64,000 bases of DNA, from assembly GCA_033032865.1 (NCBI GenBank), contig JAWHQI010000501.1, positions 62,001-126,000 of the forward strand. Direction: 5' to 3'. The translations under genes and the position numbers were made by a program. This document shows, piece by piece, positions 9,152 to 19,739 of the stretch. This DNA is from Dactylorhiza incarnata. Its lineage: Eukaryota; Streptophyta; Magnoliopsida; Asparagales; Orchidaceae. Each line of letters starts with the position of its first letter. Positions within the stretch are counted from its first letter, which is position 1. The notes under the pieces were generated by a model, which was not told where the DNA came from, made no database searches, and was given only the letters and a program-made list of their open reading frames with translations.

Positions 9152-10080
9152 GAAGTTCCCCTCCTTATAGCGAGCAGGCGGGACGATGGTCCGCTTCTAC
9201 CTCCTCAAGGCATGGCCACTTTCTACCACTCTGGTAGACTCCTCCACTCCATCTCCTCTTTCAACTTCTCTTGAAGTAGCGCTCCCCCTGCTTCTAGAGC
9301 TTGAAGCTCCCCTGAGCCAGATGGTGATGGGTCACTTGGAGATACCACCAACTCCAGCATAGAGTCCTCAGTGACACTCTATTCTCCCCTGCTAGATTCT
9401 CCACTCTCCGGCAGCACCACAGAAGAGACTCCCTGATACGAGATCAGTTCGTCAAACACCACGTCGCGCGAGACAACAAACTTGTGGGTCTACGGGTTCA
9501 TGCACTTCCACCCCTTCTTCCGCTCGTCGTAGCCGATGAAGACACACTTCCTCGCTTTCGGCTCCAACTTGGTTCTCTCAGCCTCCGGAACGTGCACGAA
9601 GCAGGTAGAGCCAAACACCCTCATGTGACTCACATCTGGCTTCTCTCCGAACATGAGTTGGTGTGGAGACACCATCCCGTTGGGACTCGGAGGTAGCCGG
9701 TTGATCACATGGGTAGCACATGTCATTCCCTTCGCCTATAAGGCTTTGGGAATCCCCTTGGCATGTAGCCAACTCCTGGTAGTCTCCACCAGATGGCGGA
9801 TCTTCCTCTCTGCGACCCCATTTTGTTGAGGGGTGTGGGCGCAGGAGAGCTCTCGCTGGATGCCGAATTTCCTGCAGAAAGAGTTAAAAGCGTTAGAGAT
9901 AAACTCCCCCCCCCCCCATTATCACTTCTTAACTTCTTCACCCTCAGGTTCAGCCTCCCCTCCACTAGTTCCTTCCACTCCTGGAACTTCTCAAACACCT
10001 CCGCCTTCTCCCTCATGAAGTAAACCCACGTGTAGTGGGTGTAGTCAACCACCAAGACCAGCGCATACTTGTTTCCTCCA
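9152..10080 (-). pseudogene. C1 integrase, frameshifted and missing its zinc domain
   Basis: The catalytic core begins YALVLVVDYTHYTWVYF and continues to KLRSDNGG, giving the two aspartates of the DDE triad. A run of twelve C (9906-9917) then shifts the frame; reading on in the other frame gives PQQNGVAERK with the Glu, and CATHVINRLPP and the GYDERKKGWKC block near the C terminus. Upstream, protease-linked sequence passes within a few codons into the core, so the usual HHCC zinc-binding region (about 60-100 residues in copia integrases) is deleted. A low-complexity region with stops (9152-9480) separates integrase from RT. Confidence 0.85.
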
Positions 10081-11096
10081 TAGGTCAGGGTGCCTTACAT
10101 CTGGTCTCCGAATTGATGCGCTGTCATTTGTCTTCAGCTTGTCCACATAGGCACTTACAGATAGAACGTACAAGTCCTTTACCCTTCTCCCGGTGAGCGT
10201 GACATCAACATCAACTGAAGATAGGTTCTTCAGGAACTTCACCTCCTTCGGTCTGAACAACACGTGGTATCCTACATCCACTGCATTCGCAACCGAGAAG
10301 AGGTTTGTCTTCATGCCCGACACGTGATACACACTCTTCAATGTCACGGTCTTCTCTTCACTTCCTAGGGATACCATCCCTTCCTTCTCAACTGGATGCA
10401 CTGTATCATCCGCCGTGATGATAGCATCGGTTCCACCATATGCCTTCAAGGAGGCAAACTTAGACACTTCTCCAGTGAGATGGTGCCCGCAACCGGAGTC
10501 CACTATCCAGTCATTCTCAAAGTTGACAGAGGCTAAAGCATCGACCGACGTTGTCGTCATCTCAGCCAAGAAGCAGTTGTCTCCGCCTTCACCACCCTGG
10601 TGACCTCCACCTCTTCCTTCACCTCTTCGATGGTCTCCGCCTCTCCGGTGGTCTCCCTCTCTCTCTGCAACATGACCGGCCTTGAGATTTGACTGGCACT
10701 CCTTTTCCATGTGCCCGTACTTCTTGCAGGCAAAGATAAGGGGTCTCCCCCTCTGGTCATATGGAGGGAGAAAGTTCTCCCTAACTCCCTGAGAGGACGT
10801 TGATGGTCCATCTTCGGAGTTTTTCTTCTTCTTGTCCCAAGGCTTTCTCTTGCCTGAGAACAATGCCTCGCTATCTCCCCCTGAGATAGACACTCCGGTC
10901 ATCTGCTTCGCCAAGCTCTCCTGTAACGACAGCAGGTTCTCTAGCTCCAGTAAGGTGGGCTGAGTAGCCCATCCTTGCACGGAGGTAACAAACGGAACAT
11001 ACTCCTTCTGCAGACCTCTGAGTATGTTCCTCTTCATCTTCGCCTCTGAGATCGGCTCGTCAAGATCCAAGGCCGAGATCTCTGCACACAGGTTCT
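10081..11096 (-). pseudogene. C1 gag C-terminal half and aspartic protease
   Basis: An open frame with the C-terminal half of GAG, a degenerate zinc knuckle (ACKKYGHMEKEC near 10715-10735, where the first cysteine position of CX2CX4HX4C is Ile), a Gly/Arg/His-rich linker (HRRGGDHRRGEGRGGGHQGG), then the protease active site WIVDSGCGHHLTGE (near 10480-10515). Protease processes the polyprotein; DSG is present. The frame is contiguous with the gag N terminus at 12936 once the solo LTR is removed. It ends by running into the integrase core after an internal deletion. Confidence 0.88.
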
Positions 11097-11675
11097 TGAT
11101 GATTAAAATTCCGCTTGCACGAAATAAAATCCGAACTAGCAATCCGAGAAGGCAAGTATACCTATCGAACTGTAGTATAGGAAAACAAGTGTCGAATTCA
11201 AATCCGGGAACCGTTGATTACTTATACTCAAACGAATTACTATTATTTTATCTTAATAATTTTTTTGGAAGGTTTTGTTTGCTAAGTTGAAATAAAAGCT
11301 GGATAAAAGTACGGCTAAACGATGATTAAGAAATAACACTCGATCTTGACTTACTTCGGCTTAAGTTGATCAAAATTCAAAAGCAAACTTAAAACTTAAT
11401 AAAGTAAGGGCAGCTTGACCGTGGGGGTTCCTATAGTTTGAACATGCTTCTCTCGAAGATATGCCCAACTGAGTTAGGAAAATCCGACCGAACTCTCATC
11501 CCGTATTCGAATACCTAAAACTCGCTTTAAGTGGTGAACCCCGCTATTGGATTTGACTCCAATCCAGAGATTTACGTCATTCTCTCTCGAGAAATGCGTG
11601 CAACTCTCCTTACTCTTAAGTGCTCACTTCAGACTATCGGCCTCTCGGCTAGCCAAGAATGAAAGCAAAGGTGGG

Positions 11676-11722
<47 letters not shown>

Positions 11723-12935
11723 CTCCACTAAATTTTGATTAAGCGTAAATCTAAGGCCCAAGACTTTAGAAAGTAAAAGAGAGCTAAAGGATCATAATTT
11801 AATCAACTCATCCTCGGATCATCAAGATCGAGTACTATGAGGATTTAGTTACTCATGGTGGAGGGGTAGGAAAGAGAAATGAGGAAGATATTAAGAGAAC
11901 AAAAACATACGATTTTTATCAAAAGAGAGTTCAACTGAGGATACATTTGCATGGAAACCCTACTAAGCATTAGCAATACACTATGAAAGGAAATTACAAA
12001 GGCATTACAACATTCATATGAAAACTAGAAAAAGAAGTGCATTGAAATAAGAGAGAGAGAGAGAAAGAGAATACAAAAATAACATGAAAATCACTGAAAA
12101 TAAAGCAGTAGCACAACTTTCTCTCTCCAAAAACTGATTGGTGAAAGCTTGGAGGTCATCCCAATTTATAGAAATTTTTCTGCCTCGGTCACGCCCTAGG
12201 TCACGCCCGTGACCTGAGGGCGTGACTTGTTTAATCAATTCTGTGGCTTGGATCAGGTTCGGCGCACGATTCTGGCGTGATTTGATGGGTCGCGCCCCCA
12301 GGTCACGCCCGTGACTTGGGGGCGTGGCTAATTCGGTGGTCAGCTGGTCATGGGCGCTGGCACATGATCATGGGCGCTGGCGGCTGGCTGACGTGGCAGT
12401 CACGGGTGTGACTGGAAGCACGCCCGTGTAACAGAGGCGTGGCCAATTCGGTGGTCAAGCTAGGCATGGGCGCTGGCACGCGATCATGGGCGCTGGCGGC
12501 TGGCTGACGTGGCAGTCACGGGCGTGACTGGAAGCACGCCCGTGTAACATAGGCGTGTCCTCCATTTTTTGCGGCTGGGCGAATCTGATTGCGCGGTGAG
12601 CTGGTCACGGGCTGGTTACGGGCGTGACTTGTGTGTCACGCCCGTGTACTTTGGGCGTGTCTGGCCAAAACTTCTGAATTATGACGGCAGCAACTTAACT
12701 GCTAACAGCAACTTACACGCCCTAGGTCACGGGCGTGATCCCCAGGTCACGGGCGTGACCTAGGGCGTGACCTAGGAAAATTTGCATTTTTGACCTAAAA
12801 ATTCAGAAAACTTAAGTTAGCACTAAAAATAGGAAAATGACCAAAAATTGCATTTAGAGAGACAATAATAAGCAAAAATTAAGAGTAGATAACCTAAAAA
12901 TAACCTAATTAAACTAACTAGATTTAGCACTATCA
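11097..12935 (-). mobile_element. solo LTR inserted in C1 gag, target duplication GTTCT
   Basis: 1,839 bp, TGATGATTAAA at the plus-strand left end and CACTATCA at the right, flanked by GTTCT at 11092-11096 and 12936-12940. Removing it plus one GTTCT joins two halves of the C1 gag frame. Orientation is probably minus, with TATAAATT at 12163-12170 on that strand. It contains a (TA)n tract near 11669-11718 and a GC-rich palindrome region upstream of the TATA box. TGAT...TCA ends and the GGCAAGTATACC string recall the Athila LTRs elsewhere in the window, so I infer an Athila-like origin. No internal region remains, as expected after LTR-LTR recombination. Confidence 0.9.
12184..12775. repeat. palindrome cluster GTCACGGGCGTGAC in U3 of the solo LTR
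   Basis: At least ten copies of CACGCCCGTG or CACGGGCGTG, many inside longer dyads such as GGTCACGGGCGTGACC, plus a ~118-bp direct duplication (near 12345 and 12463). The cluster starts about 15 bp from the minus-strand TATA box and lies upstream of it. Confidence 0.88.
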
Positions 12936-13343
12936 GTTCTTCACCTTCAAGAAGAAGGTGGATATCGACAACTCTCCCTGAGTGGACCGCGCCAACTCAT
13001 TCTCCAGGAACTGTAGCCGCACTACATTCTTCTTGTTGAATAACCCATCAAGGGCTCTCCAGATCTCTGACGTTGACTTGCACCCCATGATGTGATCGAA
13101 CAAGTCAGGAGCGATAGCTCTCTTCAGGGTGAACTCCGCCTTGGCATTGGTCTTCCTTCAAGCTCTCACAGCTGGACCATTGTCTCCGGCAGCTACAACT
13201 TCCCCTTGCTCATCACCACCAACGACCTCCCATAGGTCCTCTCCAAGAAGGTAGCTCTCTATGAATGACTTCCACTTCTTGTAGTTGGTCTATGTGAGCA
13301 GCTCAATGCCTAGTCCTCTCACATAACCTCCTTCGTCGTCCAT
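12936..13343 (-). pseudogene. C1 gag N-terminal half with two in-frame stops
   Basis: Opens with ATG at 13343 (MDDEGGYVRGLGIELL), about 50 nt after the primer site. It reads TNYKKWKSFIESYLLGEDLW, then AEFTLKRAIAPDLFDHIMG and IWRALDGLFNKKNVVRLQFL, matching the N-terminal plant copia GAG fold (W..W....LLG..LW, L...I...L...I......A..W..L). Two TAG stops interrupt it, both at sites where the family usually has Trp or another residue one base away. The frame continues into 11096 after the solo LTR. Confidence 0.85.
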
Positions 13344-13393
13344 CTTGGTTGTCAACCTTGAACCTGGATAACACACTCCGCTTCACCAACCTC

Positions 13394-13405
13394 CCTCTGA
13401 TACCA
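13394..13405 (-). other. primer-binding site of C1 (initiator Met tRNA)
   Basis: TGGTATCAGAGG on the minus strand immediately after the 5' LTR, complementary to the 3' end of plant initiator tRNA-Met in the first 11 bases. Confidence 0.9.
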
Positions 13406-14101
13406 TGTTAGATTTCATGCTACCACCAAACAAGGGAACCAACGATGAACAAAGACGAAGTAACTCTTTATAACTAGGCAAATGATTACAAATAGACAAG
13501 CTGAATACAAGGTGCATACACCTTGATTCACAACAGCTGAGATATATACAAAAAACTTGTCGCGGACAAGGTCCGCTTTTCCACTTCACTGTGCACTCTG
13601 CACTCTCCACCTCTCGATGAGGTAGGGGTTGGACTCTCCTGGGGTGTAGGCACACTCCCACTCTCACTCTCCAACACAATTCATCTCACTAGTTCTCTAC
13701 ACTAGTTCTCACTCTCTACTCTTGTATATCTTGTGTAGGGGGGTATTTATAGAAGAACACAAATATAGGAGAGATGGGGGGAGGTGCACTCGCCCGCACA
13801 TGCACACATGCTCCACTCGCCAGTCATGCATGCTGGACTCGCCGCCCCCTGCATGGACTCGCCACTCCACTCGCCAACCTGCATGGACTGCTCCACTCGC
13901 CCACCAACATGGACTCGCCTCCCCCTTTGATCGACTCGCCCACTTGTGCACTCGCCCAACACATACTCGCCAAGCCCACTCTCCCCCCTCCACTTATTCC
14001 ACTCGCCACCCTCACTACTCCACTCGCCAACTCCACATCATTCCACTCGCCCCTAGCACAACCTCCACTCGCACCCCTCCTTGCACACTTCAACTTCAAC
14101 A
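13406..14101 (-). repeat. 5' LTR of C1
   Basis: 696 bp, nearly identical to the 3' LTR. TATA is at 13744-13751 (minus) and the U3 ACTCGCC-rich region at about 13780-14100. GTTTC follows at 14102-14106. Confidence 0.95.
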
Positions 14102-14106
14102 GTTTC

Positions 14107-14690
14107 CTAGATTCTCAAAATTTTAAGCCCGTACTTAGATTTTTTGGGTTTGGTATCCATGAACTGACGAGAGGATCAAATCCCTAATTGTTAAGCAAAC
14201 CATTTAAGTTTGTAGTAGTGTTCTAACAGCTTTGTTGCAGTCCACTCAAGGCTCCGGTAGACCAGACTAAATTGAACCGTCTTAGCCCGAGAGCATTCGA
14301 GCGTGCAAACAGTCATAGAAAAAGGAAAGATGACAAGACAAATTTTTTAACATGGAAAACCCGTCAAGTGGGTGAAAAACCACGCGGTCGGGTCTGTGTC
14401 GGCCAAAAATTCCATTAATTGTTGGTTGTTTTACAGAGTTGTTTTGAAGAACTCGGGGGTGACAGACCGCCTCTCGTTACAATTGTTGAGAGAGAGGTGC
14501 TCGGAGGGTGACAAGCCACCGCTCACGGAGCTAAGTCTTTTGTCTGCCGCAGAGTGGAATGATGCGCTCTGATACTGCTTGAAGGTTAGATCGATGTGCT
14601 CTGTACGTCTTTGTCTCTATGGTTTGTCTCCTGCTGCGCGAGAGGAGTTTGGAGTACTGGTCTTGCTGGTGGATGACACGCTTGTTCTTG
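14107..14690. other. unassigned flank between C1 and the 38-bp array
   Basis: No recognisable gene. Contains ACATGGAAAACCC and GGTGAAAAACCACG, a style of sequence often seen in plant retroelement remnants, but nothing decisive. Confidence 0.5.
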
Positions 14691-14699
14691 AGCGCGCAA

Positions 14700-15365
14700 C
14701 ATATTTATTGCTGCGTACACGGGGGTGCACTTGGAGCGGTCTTGAGAGTGAAGTGCGCGGAGACATGCTTGGAGCGGTCTTGAGAACGGAGCGCACAGAG
14801 GTGCGCTTGGAGCGGTCTTGAGCGCGAAGCGCGTTGGGAGCGGTCTTGACAGCGGAGCGCACTGCGGAACGCTTGGAGCGGTCTTGAGAGCGGAGCTCGC
14901 GACGACGTGCTTTGAGCGGTTTAGAGAGCGGAGCGCTCTGCGGTGCACTTAGAGCAGTCTTGAGAGCGGAGCGCGGGGAGGCGCGCTTGGAGCGGTCTTG
15001 AGAGCGGAGCGCCCGGAGGCGCTCTTGGATCATTCTTGCGAGCGGAGCACGCGCAAGCGGGCTTGGCGTAGTCTTGAGAGCGGAGCGCGCATAGGTGCGC
15101 TTGGAGCGATCTTGAGAGCGCAGCGCTCGGAGGAGCACTTGGAGTGGTCTTGAGAGTGCAGCGCGCGGAGGCGCGCATGGAGCGGTCTTGAGAGTGTAGC
15201 AGACAGAGGCGCACTTGGAGCGGTCTTGAGAGTGTAGCAGACAGAGGCGCACTTGGAGCGGTCTTGAGAGCGGAGCGCGCGGAGGTGCGCTTGGAGCGGT
15301 CTTGGGAGCGGAGCGCGCGCATGCGAGCTTGGATCGATCTTACGAGCGCAGCGTGCGGAGGCGCG
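14700..15365. repeat. ~38-bp tandem array (about 16 copies)
   Basis: Units centre on GCGCTTGGAGCGGTCTTGAG followed by AGCGGAGCGCGC, with length variation of a few bases. It ends abruptly at the T3 LTR border at 15366. Several overlapping open frames on the minus strand (RSQDRSKR and similar) are repeat products. Confidence 0.9.
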
Positions 15366-16231
15366 TGTTGAAACCATCAACCGGTCTCTTGAGTTCGGAC
15401 CCACATGGGGGGTGTAGCCTACACCTACTTCTCCCTCACTTGCACTCTTGACTATGGATGAGGAACTATGAACAGACCCAAAGCTACAGCGAGGTGGTCC
15501 CGCCACACACCCGAAAGATCTTAGAGAGCTTCCCCTCCCAAACCAATGCTCAGCCGGGCACCTTGGAGGGCACTAATAGCCAACCAAAAACTTCCTAGGA
15601 GGAGAGAGCCCAAAAGATCAGATCTCCTCCAAGGTTCCCTTAAGGGTCTATTTATAGGTTTTCTAGTATGACCTGCAAATAGCATAAATCCGCCTTTTAG
15701 TTTTACTAATCGCACCCCAAATTGGTTTGCTAACAGCCTAACTCCGCTGTTTTGAAGGACTATTGGCAGCCCACAAAGGGTATCTAGGTAATTTCCCCAC
15801 TAAAACCTTCTGGGCGAGTGGTCCGTGAAGGCACCACTCACCAGGCTTCTCATACGCTAAAATCCACTGGGTGAGTGGTCCGTGAGGGCACCACTCGCCT
15901 GGTACCTGGATCGCTTAGCAAGTGGGGTTCCGCCCTCACTCGTCTGGTCTTTAGCGCATTCGCATTTTTAAGCGAGCGAGTGCCTTGCGGGTGAGGCTCG
16001 CACTCGCCCTGAGGCTCCCCTGCCACTCCTGACCTGGGCGAGTGCCCTTCTTGACCTATCTTGCTTGCCTTTTGGACCTTTGGGGCCCAGGGAGCCACTC
16101 GGCGAATACGGGGTTGTACACAATCCCCATTCTTTGCGAGCGAGTTCTTCGCTCGGAAAGAAAAGTTCAACCCCCAGTATTCGGTGGGTGCTTTGCAGAC
16201 CTGGAGGGAATCTTCTTAGTGGTCCCCTCCA
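15366..16231 (-). repeat. 3' LTR of T3
   Basis: About 866 bp. The plus-strand border TGTTGAAACC at 15366 is clear. The other border, minus-strand TGGAGGGGACCACT, is inferred by similarity with the T1 LTR. TATA lies at 15649-15656 (minus). A two-copy 57-bp direct repeat at 15812-15925 with GGGCGAGTGG and CACCACTCGCC lies upstream of it. Confidence 0.7.
15649..15656 (-). promoter_or_regulatory. TATA box of the T3 LTR
   Basis: TATAAATA on the minus strand, about 290 bp from the LTR end, in the same context as T1 and T2. Confidence 0.65.
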
Positions 16232-16238
16232 TTCTGTT

Positions 16239-16247
16239 ATATATATC
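16239..16247 (+). promoter_or_regulatory. TATA-like site for antisense transcription in T3
   Basis: TATATATAT on the plus strand just outside the LTR border, matching in position the antisense TATA of T1. It would drive the plus-strand ORF that starts about 100 bp further on. Confidence 0.4.
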
Positions 16248-16329
16248 TCAGGTCGCTGCCCTGAGAGTGCCTGTCCTCCAATCACCGTTCCCTTTTTCAC
16301 CTTTGTGCTCTCGTTGTTCAAATGACGTT

Positions 16330-17342
16330 CAAGAGGCCGACTCCGAGACCGCTCTCATGATTGATGGATCGTCTCGCCGCTGCTTAGGGGGAGACCGCTC
16401 CCAGGTCCGCTCGATATGCCCTCTGGCTCTCATCAAAGAGGGACCAACTCGGCGGATGCTGATATGCCCCCACCCGCCTCCGGAAGTCCCCCCCCCCCCC
16501 CCCGGTCTCAGGAGCCTGCCCTTCTAGCTACTCCTGGCAGAACCGCGCCCGTGCTTGGTAGGCTTTTTATTGCCTTCTCACATACCTTTTACCTTTCGCC
16601 AACTTTTATACCCTGGTTCTCGCAGCTCTCACCTTTGGGACCACAGGGTTACTCTCCGCCCCGCGCAACTCTCCAGTCCCCAAGACCATCAGGATCTCCC
16701 CCGCACCGGAGCGGAAGCGCTCGACGGGAAAAGACCCCGAACACAGATCTCCCGCCATGGACTTGGCCACTACTTCCGCTGCCGCCGACTAGGTACTACA
16801 TCGCCCTAGGAAGGGGAAATCACTCCACCCCCCCCCCCCCCTAGCCAACCATTCACAGGGCAGCCTAGCACCTCTCGCCGGTCCCCCGTCGAAGAATATG
16901 TACCTGGTTAGTTGCCTTTCTCGCCTCGAGCTTATTATTTGTTAGACTGGAAAAACTAACTTTTACTCCCGCGGCCAACCGGGAGGCCTCGCCGATGGAC
17001 CCTCAGTTCGAGGAGGAGGTGGTCTCGTCGCCCCCTTCCCCCAGCGACCTCTCGGATTTCCTTGGTGATCCTGCTGATCCCAGGACGATGAAGGAAAGGA
17101 TGACAGAGATCCTTGGCAAGCTGATCTGGATGCAGCGTGACCTAGCCAGCCAGACGGACGGGCACCAGATAGCCTTCGAGAGCAGGCTGAGCATCCTGGA
17201 TCGGGATTATGCCCATCTCGTGGGCGAGATGGAGCGGCAGGGAGGACGGTGTGAGGGGACTTCCCCTGGGAGGCATATTGCGCGAGCTAGGGATCAGATG
17301 CGCCTGGTCAATCAGGAGCTCACGGCCGTTAGTGCGTACTAG
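16330..17342 (+). pseudogene. first antisense ORF region of T3 (Pro/Ser-rich, then acidic exon)
   Basis: Plus-strand coding-like sequence, antisense to T3. A Pro/Ser-rich open frame covers 16416-16844. After a possible short intron (GTTAGT near 16910, pyrimidine-rich sequence before 16980) a 115-codon frame runs 16995-17342: MDPQFEEEVVSSPPSPSDLS, then a helical stretch (ERMTEILGKLIWMQRDLASQ and RLSILDRDYAHLVGEMERQG) ending in a stop. The helical part looks like a coiled coil. I do not recognise a catalytic domain. It corresponds in place to the Pro/Ser-rich antisense ORF of T1. C runs near 16491 and 16835 disturb the frame. Confidence 0.5.
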
Positions 17343-17747
17343 TACCCGCGAGTGCCACCGAGGACGGTGAGGCGAGGTCGGGGTCGATGGCAATGGATTC
17401 AATATTAATCCTACCGGCACTCGCCCCCTGTATCCCCTCACCTCCCGCAATAAGCTTCTGTAATGCATGTCGAGATCGGCTTTTGTAACATAAACAATCT
17501 TGTGCTTTAGATAATCTAGCTTTCATCTCGCGTATTTTTCTTTCCGCTTTGCGAGTGTGAGTTTAATGCTTTGATCTTTTTTTGTTTTGTATTGCTCCCG
17601 CCTTTCAGCAAGACTTTGCGCTCGACCCTTATCGCTCGGCGGCGAGTGGGACGGAGGAGAGGCTGGCTCGAATCCCGAGGCATCGGAGGTAGCGCGATTG
17701 CTATCCACACCCCCTGCCTCGAAATGATCGTAATTTCTTTACTTTTC

Positions 17748-17756
17748 TATAAATAG
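17748..17756 (+). promoter_or_regulatory. TATA box of the second antisense gene of T3
   Basis: TATAAATAG about 110 nt upstream of the ATG at 17864, followed by a pyrimidine-rich leader typical of plant 5' UTRs. Separate from the LTR promoter. Confidence 0.6.
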
Positions 17757-17863
17757 TCAGCCTCACCTACCGCATTTATCAGTTTCATTCCTTCTTACTC
17801 CCTTGCTTTTGCATTCGCACTCGCACCTCTCTCCAGATTTTCCTCCCACCTTCCTTTCGCGAG

Positions 17864-19707
17864 ATGACCCCCGAACCCGATGGCAGGAGCAGGTGCGCCC
17901 AGTCGTTCCTCAACCACGACTTCGCCACTTGCGGCCTGTCTGAAGAGGACTTTGCCGCGAGAATTGTAGATTACATCCCGTCGAGATTCACTGCGCGCCT
18001 CCCTGGAGGTCGCAACCGCATCAACCAGCTTTCACCTGACACTCTCTCCATCCCCTAGATCATTTCGAGGTGGTACTCTGACTCCCCCTCTAGCCCAAAC
18101 TGCGCCAGGCGTTCCGCTACTTCGGCGTAGTTCCCGTGCAGCTAAATCCCAATTCAATCGCGATGCTGGTAGCATTCACCTGCTACTTGCGGAAGGAGAG
18201 GATCGAATTCTCCCTCCCCATCTTTCGTAAGCTCTTCAACTTCCAGGAGAAGAGCGGGGTGGCCTTCTTCTCCGGCCAGAGTCCGCTCAAGGTCACCGGT
18301 ACCGCCAACAAAGTCCACGACTGGGCCCGGCGGTTCGTCTTCGTGACCGGGAGCTTCGACAACACCCTACTCGCGCCAGTGTAGGAGGACGAGTCGACCT
18401 TCCGGCCTCCAACACTGGGAGGTTACAAGGCCAAGCTCCACGTGTTCATCCAGCAGCATGGCATGGACGTCGTGCATCTGCGGAAGCACGTCAGCTCGCT
18501 TCCGCTGATCCTGCCGGGAGAGGGTAAGCTGAACTATTTCAACCCTAGCTCCCGCCTACTTTCACTTGCTCCTTCTTCTCACTTGACTCTCCTGACGCAG
18601 GGGTTCAAAGCCTCCCCCTCCATCCGTCGAATGCGGTCGTGGTGATCGCCCCCAATGCCGCCCTTGCAGCCTGCCGTAAGGATCCGGCTCAAGCGAAGCA
18701 CAGCGGACAAAATGCGGTCGTGGACGAGACCCCTGGTTTGAGTGCTCCTTCCGCTGAGGACACAGCGGCCAAGACCACCAACGCGTCGGCGGACTCTTCC
18801 TCGGGGCCGGTGCTGAGAGGGCATCAAAATTCCCCCCTCGGCGAGAAGTATGTGGATGCAGTTGGCGAGCCCCTGCTCCAGTGGGATCAGAAGGCCAACC
18901 GGGTTTCCATCTCCACTCTTCTCCCATCTTGGATAGAGAAGGATACCACCAGTGGTAAGGATTATGGCCTCTCTTTCGCGCTTTACAACCGATAGGACGC
19001 CACCATCTACGATGCCGAGTCCACCCAGACCCTCGCGCATGAGGGTTCGCAGGCTCTGTTGCGTACTCTCGAGTTGACTCACATGTCCTCACATCGTAGC
19101 ATGACCCTTGCGCAAAACCTAGCTGAGGTCGAAAGGACGTGTGCTCTCGCCTCCACCGAGGTCCTGGTCGTGAAGCAGCAGTTGGCGACTGCTGAGGCCC
19201 TTCTCGCTAGCAGACCAGACTGAGAGGTGAGAAAAGCTCCCCATAGTAACTTATGCTTACGCGCTTGCTTGATTCCTTCCCTCTGTGCTAATCTTCTTTC
19301 TCTTCTCGCAGGACGTTACCAACTATGACACCTTACTTATGCGAGCGGGCATCCTCGAGGGACGGATACAAGAGCTAGAGGCCGAAAATAAAAAAGTTGC
19401 GAGATGCCAATGTTGCGCCACCTCTCGCGGAGAGGTCACTCGGCATTATTACTCCACTACCGAGCTCGAAGAGTTGATGCAGGAGACCGCCCAAGGGGCG
19501 GCGAAGCATGCGCTGAAGGTGCTTCAAAGAGCTGGGCTCCTGAAGGAAGAGGGCGAAAGGATTCTGGCTCGCCATGTTCTACCTGAGCTCTTACCCCAGC
19601 AAAGTGACCCGGCGGGCGAAGCTGATCCCGGGAGGGAGGTTGGCGGACTTCCTTCTCCTGGCGGGAGCAGTGTATCTTCCAGCGAGAGGGCCGATGACCA
19701 CCCCTGA
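17864..19707 (+). pseudogene. antisense gene of T3: gypsy-type 'Transposase_28'-like domain plus coiled coil, three exons
   Basis: Plus-strand gene with ATG at 17864. Exon 1 (to 18523) carries FATCGLSEEDFAARIVDYIP and ARLPGGRNRI, then PNSIAMLVAFTCYLRKERIE and SLPIFRKLFNF, VAFFSGQ and WARRFVFVTG. This pattern matches the plant family named 'putative gypsy type transposon' (Transposase_28), despite the name not a demonstrated transposase. Introns 18524-18600 and 19227-19311 have GT-AG ends and pyrimidine-rich 3' sites; the frame passes through both. Exon 2 is Ser/Ala-rich and ends in a helical region (LAEVERTCALASTEVLVVKQ). Exon 3 (19312-19707) continues the coiled coil (LEGRIQELEAENKK) to a stop. 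Stops near 18056 (with a frame change after it), 18382, 18993 and 19221 show decay. Function unknown. Confidence 0.75.
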
Positions 19708-19739
19708 AGACCTATTTTTTTCTTTTCCCTTCTTCAGTT

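Larger units (their letters stand above)
6861..14101 (-). mobile_element. Ty1/copia element C1, full length, target duplication GTTTC
   Basis: Complete minus-strand element of 7,241 bp including a nested solo LTR (11097-12935). The two LTRs (6861-7562 and 13406-14101) are nearly identical. GTTTC flanks both ends (6856-6860 and 14102-14106). In the sense direction: 5' LTR, primer site TGGTATCAGAG, gag, protease, integrase, RT, RNase H, polypurine tract, 3' LTR, which is the copia order. The RT frame is intact. Gag has two stops, integrase lacks its zinc domain and is frameshifted, and RNase H has stops, so the copy is dead for autonomous movement. Confidence 0.95.

Noticed and set aside
13394..13405. 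tRNA genes at primer-binding sites
   Set aside because: Only 11-18 bases complementary to tRNA 3' ends; no cloverleaf sequence nearby.
14586..15506. Overlapping RSQDRSKR repeat ORFs
   Set aside because: Shadow frames of the 38-bp array.
15366..16325. Reading T3's LTR as a plus-strand 5' LTR of an element encoding the Transposase_28-like gene
   Set aside because: The LTR TATA box is on the minus strand, and the neighbouring pol genes are also minus, so the gene is antisense in a minus-strand element.
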